64,000 nucleotides of DNA from Mycobacterium sp. 1100029.7. Its GTDB lineage: Bacteria; Actinomycetota; Actinomycetes; Mycobacteriales; Mycobacteriaceae. The stretch lies in NCBI RefSeq assembly GCF_001665235.1, contig NZ_LZSC01000048.1:119894-183893 (forward strand). Reading direction: 5' to 3'. The position numbers and the translations under genes are program-made. The notes below the pieces were generated by a model, which did not search any database, had not been told where the DNA came from, and worked only from the letters and a program-made list of their open reading frames with translations. This document shows, piece after piece, positions 1 through 9,559 of the stretch. Position 1 is the first letter of the stretch; the number at the start of each line of letters is the position of its first letter.

Positions 1-10
1 GTGGAACTGT

Positions 11-730
11 TCAGTCATCCTCGCCCTCCTCGTCGTCCCGGTCCTGCTCGTTCGGGATGCCGCCGCCCAACAGGACTTCGAACTGCTGCTGCAGCTCGGC
101 GATCACCGAGGCCGTCATCACGGCGTTGATGACGGGGCTGACCGTGTAGCTGTCCTCGTCGTCGCGGGTCTTGCGGAGAATTTCCAAGGACGCCAGCCGT
201 GCGATCGCGCCGTCGATGCGCGCGGTGAACGTGACGGTGTCGCGGTCCACGTCGTTGAGGACACCGGAGAACAGCCCGTGCATTTCGTCGCGGCTGATCA
301 CGACACCCTGATCGTTCGAGGCGCGCATCATCTGAGCCAGGTGCAGGGCCAGGATGGAGTCGTAGGTGCCCAGCGGCTCACGACGCAAAAGCTTGACGCC
401 CCGGGCGGATTCGTAGCGAGCCTGTTCGACGAACGCCACCCCGTCGGTCTCGAAAGCGCCCTCGACGACGCGCAACAACAGATCCAGTTCCGAGAGCCTG
501 ACCGTCAGTTGGGCGCGGTACTCCAGCACCCAGGTGTAGATGTCGCGGTCGGCTTCGGCGCTGATATAGCGCCGAGTAAGCAGCTGTTGCAGGGCCCAGC
601 ACGCCCGGTCGGGCAGCTCGGAGACGTCGCCGTCGAACCGGGGCCGACGCTGGTGCGGAGTGCGGGCGGTCTGGTCGACCTGGGGGAGCGCGGAGAACCC
701 GCTGTAGTCGACAGCCTCTTCGACGGTCAC
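11..730 (-). CDS. jetB: Wadjet subunit JetB (DUF4194 protein)
   Basis: JetB is the small winged-helix (MukE/KITE-like) subunit of the Wadjet complex (JetABCD, called EptABCD in M. smegmatis), an SMC machine that extrudes and cuts small circular plasmids. The 239-aa product fits DUF4194 in size and ends in a strongly acidic Asp/Glu tail. The GTG at 730 is chosen because it overlaps the jetA stop in a GTGA, the tight coupling usual in this operon; the frame stays open to 880, but that part lies inside jetA. The family order is A-B-C-D, so jetC (SMC ATPase) and jetD (TOPRIM nuclease) should lie just beyond the left edge. The family call rests on the A-B pair and overall resemblance; no catalytic residues are expected in this subunit. 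Confidence 0.8.
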   Translation of the reverse strand: MTVEEAVDYSGFSALPQVDQTARTPHQRRPRFDGDVSELPDRACWALQQLLTRRYISAEADRDIYTWVLEYRAQLTVRLSELDLLLRVVEGAFETDGVAFVEQARYESARGVKLLRREPLGTYDSILALHLAQMMRASNDQGVVISRDEMHGLFSGVLNDVDRDTVTFTARIDGAIARLASLEILRKTRDDEDSYTVSPVINAVMTASVIAELQQQFEVLLGGGIPNEQDRDDEEGEDD

Positions 731-2205
731 GCGGTTGCTCCTGCCAGGCTGGAAACCGGCTCGGTGAACATCAAGTACGGGACCTCCATTTCGCGGTCGC
801 GGCCGTCCAGGGACTGGAAGCGGACCGTGACCGACTCGCAAACCTGCGCCGCTTCCGGTTGTTTGAGCGCCCAGGACCACAGCACAATGACGTGGCCGAG
901 ATAGGCGGAGTCGAGCATCGCGACCGCGTCGGGCAGGGAGAGCTTCGCCCCGGCGCCGATCGCGGTGTTGATCATCTCGGACATCGCAGGGGCGTCGACC
1001 TGAGTGGTGAGAGCGGCGAAGCTGGCCAGGTCGACCTCGCCCTCGGCGACCCGCGCCGGCTTGGGATTGGACAAATCGCCGATCCGAAAGCTCAGCGCGC
1101 CAACGGAACTGAACGCGTGCCGGGCCAGAGGAAGTTCGATATCCAACCGGGAGTCGGTCAGCGACGCCTTGAGCAGGTTGCGGGCGGCGCCGATGGCCTC
1201 GTTGAGCTGACGGGCTACGCCCCGGCTTTGTTCGAGGGTGCCGAACGCGGTGAACCGTTTGACACGCTGGGCACAGCGCTGCTGGATGCGCTCGACTTCG
1301 TCGATCTGGTGACCGACCAGTTCGAAGAACCCGGCCATCACCTTGCGCAACGCGGGGTCCAGCGCCGGGAGCGCTTCGGCGACGGCGGCGACGTCGGTTT
1401 CGAACTCGGCGCGCTGGTCGGGGTCATTGATCATGCGCAAAAAGGCCCGGTGCGAGTCGCGACCCTGGGAATCCCAGGCGGCTTCGTAGTCGGCGTACAT
1501 GCGGCGCTGCCGGTCGCGGTATTCGACGTTGCTGTCGATTGGCTCATCGAGCGCGGCGGTGGCCCGTTCGATCATGGTGCCGTACTGGCCGATGTCGGTG
1601 ATCAGGCGTTCCATCTGCAGGGCGATCGCGTGCGCTTCGTCGTAGGCGTCGGTGAGGTCGACGTCGTTTCCGTGGTCTTCGGCGCTGGGGCCGTCGTCCA
1701 ACGCGTCGAGTTCGGTTTGCAGCGCAGCGATTTCGGCCTCGAGGCCGGCGCGGATGCGGTTCGGGTCGTTCCCGACGCGCAACGCGACCTGTTTGAGACG
1801 GGACGCGATGCCGTTGATCGAGCCCCCGGTCGCGATGGTGTCCTGGCGGCGCATACCGCGCAGGAAGTCGAGGGCCCGGCGCGCCTCCTGGGTGAGGTAG
1901 CACAGATTGCGTTCCATTCCGGATCGCTGATCGGCGACCCGGTGCAGCCAGCCCTGGCTGGCCCATGTCTTGATCAGGGCCAGTCCGGACTGCTCGCCGG
2001 CCTGGTCGAGATCGGCCAGATCGTGTTCGAGGCGGACGACGAGTTCGGTCTCGGCGACCACGCCACCGCTGAGCTGGCGCTCCATCAAGGTTGCGTAGAG
2101 GTTGAGGTTCAGCGTGGCGAGCAGGCGAATAGTCGGCGAGCTCTGTAAGCCGCGATTGCACTCGAGCAGGTCGGCAGGCGACAGCGTGGTGTCGTCGTCC
2201 AGCAC
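727..2205 (-). CDS. jetA: Wadjet subunit JetA (DUF3375 protein)
   Basis: JetA is the kleisin-like (MukF-type) subunit that bridges the SMC heads in Wadjet plasmid defence. The 492-aa protein is of the usual DUF3375 length, largely helical, with an N-terminal winged-helix region (start VLDDDTTLSP, then LLECNRGL) and a long helical middle. The GTG at 2205 is preferred: a GGAGGG ribosome site lies just upstream, whereas an in-frame ATG at 2229 and the frame to 2346 lack one. It overlaps jetB by four bases. No other gene is co-oriented upstream, so the promoter should lie in 2206-2498. The assignment rests on the DUF3375 look and the partner gene. Confidence 0.82.
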   Translation of the reverse strand: MLDDDTTLSPADLLECNRGLQSSPTIRLLATLNLNLYATLMERQLSGGVVAETELVVRLEHDLADLDQAGEQSGLALIKTWASQGWLHRVADQRSGMERNLCYLTQEARRALDFLRGMRRQDTIATGGSINGIASRLKQVALRVGNDPNRIRAGLEAEIAALQTELDALDDGPSAEDHGNDVDLTDAYDEAHAIALQMERLITDIGQYGTMIERATAALDEPIDSNVEYRDRQRRMYADYEAAWDSQGRDSHRAFLRMINDPDQRAEFETDVAAVAEALPALDPALRKVMAGFFELVGHQIDEVERIQQRCAQRVKRFTAFGTLEQSRGVARQLNEAIGAARNLLKASLTDSRLDIELPLARHAFSSVGALSFRIGDLSNPKPARVAEGEVDLASFAALTTQVDAPAMSEMINTAIGAGAKLSLPDAVAMLDSAYLGHVIVLWSWALKQPEAAQVCESVTVRFQSLDGRDREMEVPYLMFTEPVSSLAGATA

Positions 2206-2498
2206 GTGCCCTCCGTGTCGATTGGTCATAGCTCGGACGGTCCAAGATATGGCACGGCGGGGACATTCGGTGTTCGGTGGACGGGGTGTCGGGGGATCGT
2301 TTAGGTTGGCCGGACACAGTGGCCCCAGGCATCGCTGCAGCCTCACGAGTCACGATCGAATCCGGGCTCGGACCGGAGGGGCGGTGGGGTGATGAGCGCC
2401 TCATTAGGGGGCGGGCCGCTCGGCGCCACGTTTAGATGGCCGAGGCCACGGGTACCGATTGCTGCAGCGGACGTGCGAATTTGAGGAGGTGCGACACG
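2206..2498. promoter_or_regulatory. Divergent intergenic region, jetA / zinc-ribbon gene
   Basis: This stretch separates the leftward jet operon from rightward genes and must hold both promoters. I see no clear -35/-10 pair. A G-rich, TGTCGG/TTCGGTG-like run lies at about 2255-2295. No RNA gene or convincing short frame is visible. Confidence 0.35.
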
Positions 2499-2675
2499 GT
2501 GTCGATCGATATGTGCCCCGCATGCGGGTACCCCACCATCGGCCGGGATGTGTGCTCCTTCTGCCGGCCGTTGATCGCCGGAACCGGTTCGGAGCTGATG
2601 TCGGCGTCGGACCCGATACGTCTGTATCAGCCGCTTGCCCCCGTGGCCTCTTACCCAGCCGCACGCGCGGGCTAA
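2499..2675 (+). CDS. Small zinc-ribbon protein
   Basis: A 58-aa protein with two CxxC knuckles, CPAC near residue 6 and CSFC near residue 19, the layout of a minimal zinc ribbon; the C-terminal half is Pro/Ala-rich and probably disordered. The GTG at 2499 is used because GAGGAGG sits nine bases upstream. It ends 19 bases before the M42 peptidase gene, so the two may be co-transcribed. Function unknown; zinc binding is inferred from the cysteine spacing only. Confidence 0.55.
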   Translation: MSIDMCPACGYPTIGRDVCSFCRPLIAGTGSELMSASDPIRLYQPLAPVASYPAARAG

Positions 2676-2694
2676 GCGCGGCCACTTGCCCTAG

Positions 2695-3825
2695 ATGGCG
2701 CAGCGCGAAAGCGACTCCACCGACGGTCTGTTGCAGGAATTGCTGTGGACCTACGGACCGTGTGGTCAAGAGGGTCTGGTGCGCGACGTCTGCGCGCGGG
2801 AACTCGAGCCGTTCGTCGACGACATGTGGACCGACGCTGCGGGCAACCTGGTGGGCTATCTCAAAGGCAGGGAAGTTTCCGGGGCAGTCTCAGTGGATGA
2901 CGCCGCCGCTGCGCAGGACCATCGATGGAACCCCGCGGCCGGTCCCGGTGCCGGGACGCGAGTGATGGCGCATATGGACGAGCTGTCCATGCTCGTCAAA
3001 CGGGTGGAGCCCGATGGCACGCTGCACCTGACGCAACTGGGCACGATGTATCCGGGGAACTTCGGCCTGGGCCCGGTCGCCGTGCTGGGAGACAACACGA
3101 CCCTGACCGCGGTGCTGGCCCTTGGCTCCGAGCACACCACCAAAGAAAGCCAACGGATTTGGGAGACCAAGCCCGATCAGGGCGACAAGGCGCTGGACTG
3201 GGAACACGTCTACGTCTTCACCGGCCACAGCCGTGACGAGCTCGTCGAGGCGGGCGTTCATCCCGGCACGCGCGTCTGCGTTCACCGCAGTAAACGGACC
3301 TTGGTCGATGTCGGTGACTTCGTCGGCTGTTATTTCCTCGACGACCGCGCCGCGCTGACCGCGCTGCTGCAGCTCGCTCGATCGCTGCACGGCGGGCCCC
3401 GCCCCGCCGACGACGTCTATCTGGTGTTCACCACGAACGAGGAGGTCGGCGGGGTCGGTGCTTCATACGCCAGCGCCACGCTGCCCGGGACGCTGACGCT
3501 CGCGCTGGAGGTAGGCCCGACGGAGCAGGAGTACGCGACCAGTGTCAGCGGCGGACCGATCGTCGGCTACAGCGACGCCGAATGCGTCTACGACAAGGAC
3601 GTCGCCGACCGGCTGATGAAGATCGCCACCGATCGTGGGCTCAAGCCGCAGGCCGCCGTGCTGGGGGCGTTCGAATCCGACGCATCGCACTCCAAAGCCA
3701 GCGGACTCACCCCGCGAGCGGGGCTGCTGTGCGTGCCGACGTTGAGTACCCACGGCTTCGAAGTCATCGCCCGTCACGCGATCGACGACATGACGACCAT
3801 CCTCGTCGAATTCCTGACGCAGTAA
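2695..3825 (+). CDS. M42-family metallopeptidase
   Basis: Cytoplasmic di-metal aminopeptidase of the M42 (glutamyl aminopeptidase / endoglucanase-like) family; 376 aa, near family length. The metal-binding pattern is visible: His93-x-Asp95 in AHMDE, the catalytic Glu249-Glu250 in TTNEEVGGVGA, a Asp/Glu pair in the ALEVGP strand, and His353 in LSTHG near the C-terminus. These enzymes release N-terminal residues from peptides, often as large tetrahedral assemblies. It follows the zinc-ribbon gene closely and converges on the alpha/beta hydrolase at 3859. The substrate cannot be read from sequence. Confidence 0.85.
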   Translation: MAQRESDSTDGLLQELLWTYGPCGQEGLVRDVCARELEPFVDDMWTDAAGNLVGYLKGREVSGAVSVDDAAAAQDHRWNPAAGPGAGTRVMAHMDELSMLVKRVEPDGTLHLTQLGTMYPGNFGLGPVAVLGDNTTLTAVLALGSEHTTKESQRIWETKPDQGDKALDWEHVYVFTGHSRDELVEAGVHPGTRVCVHRSKRTLVDVGDFVGCYFLDDRAALTALLQLARSLHGGPRPADDVYLVFTTNEEVGGVGASYASATLPGTLTLALEVGPTEQEYATSVSGGPIVGYSDAECVYDKDVADRLMKIATDRGLKPQAAVLGAFESDASHSKASGLTPRAGLLCVPTLSTHGFEVIARHAIDDMTTILVEFLTQ

Positions 3826-3858
3826 GACGACGCCGACACGATCGAAACAGGTTGCGGC

Positions 3859-4557
3859 TCAATCGAGATAACGGGATGCCGCTTCGACGATGAGATCGGC
3901 TACCGCGGACGGCATCGACAACATCGGCGCATGACCTGAGGCCAAGTGGCGAATATGGTCGGCGCGCGCTGCCAGCGCCTCTTGAGCCTTGACTGTAAAA
4001 GAGTTGTCTCGATGCGTCACGACGTAGGTCGACGGAACCGTCCGCCAAGCAGCGGAGGTCAACGGTTGAAGGGAGATGTGTGCGGTGCACGGCCTGAGAC
4101 GATCGCTGGCCCGGTCCGCGGCGGTAGAGTGCAAATCGTTGAAAAAAATCGTGCGGGGATCGGACACGATTGATACATCGTCCTGAACCTCCCACCACAT
4201 GATGTCTGCAACGGTGATGTCTTTCAGGGCTTCCCCTACATCAAGCTGAAATGCACTGATATAGGCCAGGTGTACGACGTTCGGCAGATCGTGAGCGGCC
4301 TGCGTAGCCACCGCGCCGCCGTAGGAGTGGGCGACGACCACTACTGGGCCATCAATCTCTTTGATGCGCAAGCGGACCACTTCGGCGTCGTCATACAGCC
4401 CGAAACGCGGTGCGCCCCGCTCGGCCACGCTGACCAGCTCGACGGTGTGCACCTGCCAGCCGCGCACCGACAGATCTCGCGCCACCTCATCCCAGCTCCA
4501 CGCACCGAACCAGGCCCCATGCACCAGTAACACACTTGGCTGCGATTTCGTCGTCAC
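3859..4557 (-). CDS. Alpha/beta-fold hydrolase (esterase-like)
   Basis: Small alpha/beta hydrolase (232 aa) of the EstC/salicylate-esterase-like group. The oxyanion motif HGAW is at 13-16, the nucleophile elbow AHSYGG places Ser78, and the catalytic His is probably His209 in SGHAP near the C-terminus. No signal peptide, so probably cytoplasmic. The start is the GTG at 4557, just ahead of the first beta strand (PSVLLVHG). It is a single-gene unit, convergent with the M42 peptidase and divergent from the c-di-GMP gene, with about 500 bases of non-coding sequence upstream. Substrate unknown. Confidence 0.8.
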   Translation of the reverse strand: MTTKSQPSVLLVHGAWFGAWSWDEVARDLSVRGWQVHTVELVSVAERGAPRFGLYDDAEVVRLRIKEIDGPVVVVAHSYGGAVATQAAHDLPNVVHLAYISAFQLDVGEALKDITVADIMWWEVQDDVSIVSDPRTIFFNDLHSTAADRASDRLRPCTAHISLQPLTSAAWRTVPSTYVVTHRDNSFTVKAQEALAARADHIRHLASGHAPMLSMPSAVADLIVEAASRYLD

Positions 4558-5070
4558 GACTTCATGCTACGGAGCCGGCGCACGCCGAAGAGCAAGCGAG
4601 CGCACGTCATTCACGAAATCACGCATTGTCAAAGAAAGCAGACAAGGCGGAATGCCATGACTGGCAGCACGTTCAAGTGTCAAACGGCGGTCTGCAAGCG
4701 ACCGGCGCTTTTATCAAGCGTCGCGAACTACACATCGCAGCGTCCGCAACCAAGCCGAAGGGCCTGCGCGCCAATGCTATACACTACTGGTCACGCATCG
4801 ACGAGTCGAGATGCGAATCAATCCGACGGGCCAGTCAACCGACGATTCGTCGGAGAAGTCGAGTTCGCGGATCATCGAAGATGTCGCACTACTACGGCGA
4901 CGCACTCGGCCAAAGTCGAATCGGTGCCGCCGGGAACGTTGCCGCGGACACCGACGGGCAAGCTGGCGATTAATTGCTCTCGTGCCAACAAGACTCGGGC
5001 CGGCTGGTCACACCCGCAAATCCACACGATTCCAGTCCCGTTGTGCCGTAGGCCGGTTTACCATGTCGCT
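4558..5070. other. Long intergenic region upstream of the GAF-EAL gene
   Basis: About 510 bases between divergent genes. One reading frame stays open through it into the GAF-EAL-GGDEF gene, but its residues (many Arg, Thr, Ser, Cys; no domain) look unlike mycobacterial coding sequence and it is visibly AT-richer. A TATACA-like hexamer at about 4780 could be a -10 element. I see no RNA gene or repeat. Confidence 0.4.
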
Positions 5071-7212
5071 GTGGGGGCCGAAGGGCAGGGTGCGTACCCG
5101 ACGAGCGACGAACCAGCAAATTCCGTCGAGTTGGTTCGAACCCTCTTGGGTCTGCTGCGGCATCGCTTGGGTCTTGACACCGCGTGGATAGCGACGTTTT
5201 ACCGCGGCATGCAAGTGTTCGAGGTGATCGACGGTGATACCGAGGCCTTGGGCGTCGCGCCCGGCGACCAGTCATCGCTGGCCGGCTCGTACAGCGTCCG
5301 CGTCATCGACGGGCGGCTGCCCGCCGTCATCCCGGACACGTCGGCCGACAGAACCGCCGCCGTTTTGCCCAGGACACAAAAGTTGGGCCTGGGCGCATAT
5401 GTAGGCGTTCCGTTGCTCGACGCGAACGGCTCCACGGTCGGGATGGTGTGTGCGGTGAGCCGAGAGGCGAAGCCGCATCTCGCCGGCGTCGACTTGCGAA
5501 TCGTCAACAAGATGGCCGACCTCATCGGGGCCTTGATGGAGTTGCCCGCGGACTCGACCGACGTCCGTGCCGAGCAGCGCGAACGGATCCGGCGGGTGGT
5601 GGCCGAACGCGACTTCGAAGTCATTTTCCAAGCGGTGCACGATGTCTCGACCGGAAAGGTGGTGGGTGTCGAAGCGCTCGCGCGCTTCCCGTGCGAACCG
5701 TTTCGCCCCGATCTCGTTTTCGGCCAGGCGGCACTGTTGGGCTTGGATATCGAGTTGGAGACCGCGGTCATCGCACGCATCCTGTCGCTGCTGCCACAGC
5801 TGCCCGACGACGTGTTCGTCGCGGTGAACATCTCTCCGGCCGCCGTGCTGGTGACTCCGTGGACCGAGCTGCTCGCCGACGTCGAGCCGTCACGTCTGGT
5901 GCTGGAGATCACCGAGCATGATGCCGTCGAGAATTACGACGCCCTCGACGACGTGCTCGCGGCATGCCGGGCACGCGGTATGCGGGTGGCGGTCGACGAC
6001 GTGGGCGCCGGGTTCTCCTCGTTCTCGCACGTGTTGGAGCTGGCACCGGAGTTCATCAAGATCGATCAGTCCATCACGCGCAATATCGATGCCGACGACG
6101 CCCGGCGCCGACTGGCCCAATCGATCGCCGAATTCGCCGCGCAGATCGGCGCGACCGTCATCGCCGAAGGGGTGGAGAGTCAGGGCGAACTGGACGCCGC
6201 CGGTGCTGCGGGCATTCCGTGGGCACAGGGGTACTACCTCAGCAGACCCCAATCCCACGCCCACGGGTTCGCGGCCTGCGACGTCGTCGCCGAACCGGTC
6301 GATCAGTCTTTCGCCGCATTCGACCTGCTCGGAGAGCGACGGTTCGAGCTCGCGCTGACGCATTCGCCCATCGGTATGGCCGTTGTCGGCCTCGACGGAT
6401 CGTTCCAGCGCACCAACCGGGCGCTGCGCACGATACTCGGTTACGGACGAAAAGCGTTGGCAAGTCTCACTTTCCAGGAGATCACACATCCCGACGACCT
6501 GGACGCAGACCTGGCCTTGCTCGGCGAGTGCCTCGCGGGGCGCCGCCGCAGTTACCGCATGGACAAACGTTTCATCGCCGCCGACGGACGCATTGTCTGG
6601 TGCAACCTCACCGCGGTGCTCGTTCAGGGCCACCGCAACCAGCCTCGTTGCTTCGTTTCGCAAATCCTCGACGTCACCGCCGACCGAATGCGAGAGGCTG
6701 CACTGGCCCGCCAAGCCACCACCGACACCCTGACGAAGATTGCCAACCGCTCCGCGGCGTGGAGCCAGCTTGAGCAACTCAACGCGGCTGATTCCGGCTA
6801 CGGGATCCTGTTCTGCGACATCGAGCAGTTCAAGTCCATCAACGACCGATGCGGCCACCAAGCCGGCGACGAATTGTTGATCGAGGTCGCCGACCGCCTG
6901 CTGGCGGCCGTCGCTGACGACGGCCTGGTCGCCCGCTGGGGTGGCGACGAATTCCTGGTCATCACCAATGCTCTCGACGATCGCGGGCTCGCGCATCTCA
7001 CCGACCGAGTGTCTAAGCGGGTGCAAGGGACGCCGGTTGTTCTCGCCGACGGGACGGCGATCTCGGTCGTCTTGACGATCGGCTCCGCAACGCACCGGCC
7101 GGGGGATGGCCGCTCCATCGATGCCGTCTTGGAACGCGCCGATCAGGCGATGTACGAGCAGCGGCGCAGCCAAACCGGCTTCGTACGCCTCATTCGCCCG
7201 GCTACGCGATAA
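5071..7212 (+). CDS. GAF-EAL-PAS-GGDEF cyclic-di-GMP enzyme
   Basis: Cytoplasmic c-di-GMP signalling protein, about 713 aa, with an uncommon order: GAF (about 15-150), EAL phosphodiesterase (about 175-410), PAS (about 420-540), GGDEF cyclase (about 555-710). The EAL signature is intact (Glu201 in GVEALARF, EITEH, DDVGAG, IKIDQ, AEGVES), and the cyclase motif GGDEF is intact at 624-628. The RxxD inhibitory site expected just upstream of GGDEF is not present. Both activities are therefore possible, with GAF and PAS as sensors. Start: GTG 5071 is chosen because sequence upstream looks non-coding; no strong ribosome site is seen, so it may be leaderless. A second c-di-GMP gene follows after 63 bases. 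Confidence 0.85.
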   Translation: MGAEGQGAYPTSDEPANSVELVRTLLGLLRHRLGLDTAWIATFYRGMQVFEVIDGDTEALGVAPGDQSSLAGSYSVRVIDGRLPAVIPDTSADRTAAVLPRTQKLGLGAYVGVPLLDANGSTVGMVCAVSREAKPHLAGVDLRIVNKMADLIGALMELPADSTDVRAEQRERIRRVVAERDFEVIFQAVHDVSTGKVVGVEALARFPCEPFRPDLVFGQAALLGLDIELETAVIARILSLLPQLPDDVFVAVNISPAAVLVTPWTELLADVEPSRLVLEITEHDAVENYDALDDVLAACRARGMRVAVDDVGAGFSSFSHVLELAPEFIKIDQSITRNIDADDARRRLAQSIAEFAAQIGATVIAEGVESQGELDAAGAAGIPWAQGYYLSRPQSHAHGFAACDVVAEPVDQSFAAFDLLGERRFELALTHSPIGMAVVGLDGSFQRTNRALRTILGYGRKALASLTFQEITHPDDLDADLALLGECLAGRRRSYRMDKRFIAADGRIVWCNLTAVLVQGHRNQPRCFVSQILDVTADRMREAALARQATTDTLTKIANRSAAWSQLEQLNAADSGYGILFCDIEQFKSINDRCGHQAGDELLIEVADRLLAAVADDGLVARWGGDEFLVITNALDDRGLAHLTDRVSKRVQGTPVVLADGTAISVVLTIGSATHRPGDGRSIDAVLERADQAMYEQRRSQTGFVRLIRPATR

Positions 7213-7275
7213 CGGTCCAGCGGCCGACCCGTTCTGCGAGGATTGAACGTCAACGCCGCGGCCGGAGGGGAAGCG

Positions 7276-9549
7276 TTGTCGTTTCAGAATCGCCGCCTGC
7301 ATTTTGGGCTGTCTGCCGTCGCCGTCGCTGCGGCAGCGTTCAACGCGCTCGCCCCGTGGGGAGTGGCCGTCGCGCAACGTGTGCAGTTCGCCCTCGAAGC
7401 AACGCTGTGTGTTTGCGCGTTACTGATCGGGCTCGTCGTCGTACGCCGGGTAGCCGGCCTTTCGCGGTGGTGGCGGGTAGCGCTGCTGGCGGCGATAGCC
7501 AGCTTTCTGACCGCTGAGTCGCTGTCCCAACTGGGCGGTGCTGCCCACCCCGGAGGCACCGCGACGGAGCCCGCCGTCGTCGCCTACTTCGTCGCCGGAC
7601 TGCTGTTCGTCGTCGCGATGCTCCTGCTGGTGCGCGCCGGCCGTGTGTACGACGCCCGCACCCCGCTGCGGGTGTGGCCGGGGGTCATCACGACCGTTCT
7701 CGACGGGCTGATCAGCGCGGTCGCGTTCTGCCACCTGGTATATCTCGCGCGGTTGGGCGCCATGGACGGCGCCGCCCTGCCGCGGTCGACGAATTCGGCG
7801 GTCGTGTGGGGGATCGCCGCTGTCGAGCTCGTCACGGTGGTCGGCGCGATGCTCCTGGCGATGTGGTATCCGCCGTACCGGCCGGGCCGGGCGAACTACA
7901 TGTTGCTGGCGGGCGCGGTGATCAGCCTGACCTCGTCCGACAGGCTGCTCGCCTATCTTCGGGGCGTCGGCGTGACCGCGCTGGATCTGTGGGTCGGCAT
8001 CGGATTCGTGATGGCTCCGCTGTTGATCGCGTGGAGCCTGCTGATACTGCCGCCACGGGCGCTCCCTCACGACGACGAGCAGCCGACGAACTGGGCACGG
8101 TTGACGCTGCCCTATGTGGGCTTCATGGGAAGCACGGCGCTGCTCACGTTCCAAGTGCTCGTCGGACGGGGGATCGACGCACTCTTCGCGAGCACCTATT
8201 TGGGGTTGGCCTTGCTTGTCGCGACCCGCTATGTGGTGGCCATGCAGGTGCAGCGCATGCTGACCGAGCAGCTTGTCGCCGCCAAGCGCCGGCTTGCCTA
8301 TCAGGCTCATCACGACGCGCTGACCGGTCTGCCGAATCGATTGCTGTTGGCCGAACGACTAGACGAAGCGATCCGCGGCGGGCCGTTCGTCTTGATCTTC
8401 GTCGACATCGACGACTTCAAAGAGGTCAATGACCGGTTCGGGCATGCCGCCGGCGACGAGTTGTTGTGCGCGATCAGTGCGCGCCTGCAGAGCTGCCTCG
8501 GCCCCTCCGACACGCTGGCCCGGATCGGGGGAGACGAGTTCGCCATCCTCACCGCCGGTGCCGCCGACGCACCCGAGATGGTCGCCGACCAGCTCCGGGT
8601 GGCTCTTCGAAGTCCGTTCTCGGTGCATGGGACGTCGGTGCGGGTGCGTGCCAGCATGGGCCTGGTCAGTCCCGGGCACGAGGACGGTTCGCCGACCTCC
8701 GACGATCTGCTCCGGCAGGCCGACATATCGATGTACACCGGGAAGCGGCTCGGCAAAGACACTGCCGTGGTGTACCGCCCGTCGTTCACGGTTTCCGAAG
8801 ACTTCTCGACTGCGCTTCGCCAAGCCAATGGTGCTGTCCCGCAAGGCTTTCAGCTCAAGTACCAGCCCGTGGTGTCGCTGCCGAGTGGCACACCGGTCGC
8901 GGTCGAGGCACTCGCCCGGTGGACGGCACCGAGCGGGATACAGATTCCTCCGCAGACCTTCGTCTCGCTTGCCGAAGCCAATGGCATGGGGGCACGGCTT
9001 GACGCACTGGTGCTCGATCAGGCCTGTGCGCAGATCCAGGCCGCGGGCCTGGATCTGGACCTTCACGTCAACATCGGTGCCGCGCGGCTCGGCAGTATTG
9101 ATTTCGAACGTGCCGTCAACCGCACGCTCGCACGGCATGGGTTGTCGCCGCATCGTCTTGTCCTAGAGATCACCGAGACGGTACCCATTGTCGATCTCGC
9201 CGAGGGAGCGGCCGCCATCAGACGTCTGAACCAACTGGGCATCGGCGTGGCGTTGGACGATTTCGGCACGGGTTACAACTCGCTGACCTACCTGCACGAG
9301 TTGCCCGTGCAGATCGTCAAGCTCGACCGTGGCCTGGCGTTGGGTGTCGAGCCGGAACGAAACCTGACGCTGTACCGGTCGGTCATCGGCTTGTGTGAAG
9401 CGCTAAGGCTCAAAGTGATCGCCGAGGGGATCGAAACCACCGAGCAGGCGGAGACGGTGTTCATGGCCGGCTGCGGACTGGCGCAGGGCCACCTTTTCGG
9501 AGCAGCATCAGGTCTCACCGAGATCGCCGCATCGGCTCGCGGCGAATAA
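7276..9549 (+). CDS. Membrane-anchored GGDEF-EAL cyclic-di-GMP enzyme
   Basis: A 757-aa membrane protein. The first ~320 residues form about eight or nine hydrophobic segments (a MASE-like sensor), followed by GGDEF (418-422, RIGGDEF) and EAL (Glu544 in VEALARW; later EITET, DDFGTGY, VKLDRG, AEGIET). Both active-site motifs look intact; the RxxD inhibitory site has lost its Arg. The domain order is the usual one, unlike its upstream neighbour. Start: TTG 7276 lies five bases after GGAGGGG; an alternative TTG at 7243 would add 11 residues. The pair probably forms one transcript setting c-di-GMP level in response to different signals. Confidence 0.87.
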   Translation: MSFQNRRLHFGLSAVAVAAAAFNALAPWGVAVAQRVQFALEATLCVCALLIGLVVVRRVAGLSRWWRVALLAAIASFLTAESLSQLGGAAHPGGTATEPAVVAYFVAGLLFVVAMLLLVRAGRVYDARTPLRVWPGVITTVLDGLISAVAFCHLVYLARLGAMDGAALPRSTNSAVVWGIAAVELVTVVGAMLLAMWYPPYRPGRANYMLLAGAVISLTSSDRLLAYLRGVGVTALDLWVGIGFVMAPLLIAWSLLILPPRALPHDDEQPTNWARLTLPYVGFMGSTALLTFQVLVGRGIDALFASTYLGLALLVATRYVVAMQVQRMLTEQLVAAKRRLAYQAHHDALTGLPNRLLLAERLDEAIRGGPFVLIFVDIDDFKEVNDRFGHAAGDELLCAISARLQSCLGPSDTLARIGGDEFAILTAGAADAPEMVADQLRVALRSPFSVHGTSVRVRASMGLVSPGHEDGSPTSDDLLRQADISMYTGKRLGKDTAVVYRPSFTVSEDFSTALRQANGAVPQGFQLKYQPVVSLPSGTPVAVEALARWTAPSGIQIPPQTFVSLAEANGMGARLDALVLDQACAQIQAAGLDLDLHVNIGAARLGSIDFERAVNRTLARHGLSPHRLVLEITETVPIVDLAEGAAAIRRLNQLGIGVALDDFGTGYNSLTYLHELPVQIVKLDRGLALGVEPERNLTLYRSVIGLCEALRLKVIAEGIETTEQAETVFMAGCGLAQGHLFGAASGLTEIAASARGE

Positions 9550-9559
9550 GCATCGCTGT

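Noticed and set aside
4564..5070. Upstream extension of the GAF-EAL gene
   Set aside because: The frame is open, but residues look non-coding and the GAF domain begins after 5071.
5125..5150. TTCGAA-containing inverted repeat resembling a tRNA T-loop
   Set aside because: It is inside the GAF coding sequence; no acceptor or anticodon stem can be drawn.
5890..7377. Long minus-strand frame opposite the GAF-EAL-GGDEF gene
   Set aside because: Shadow of a GC-rich gene; Arg/Gly/Asp-rich without family resemblance.
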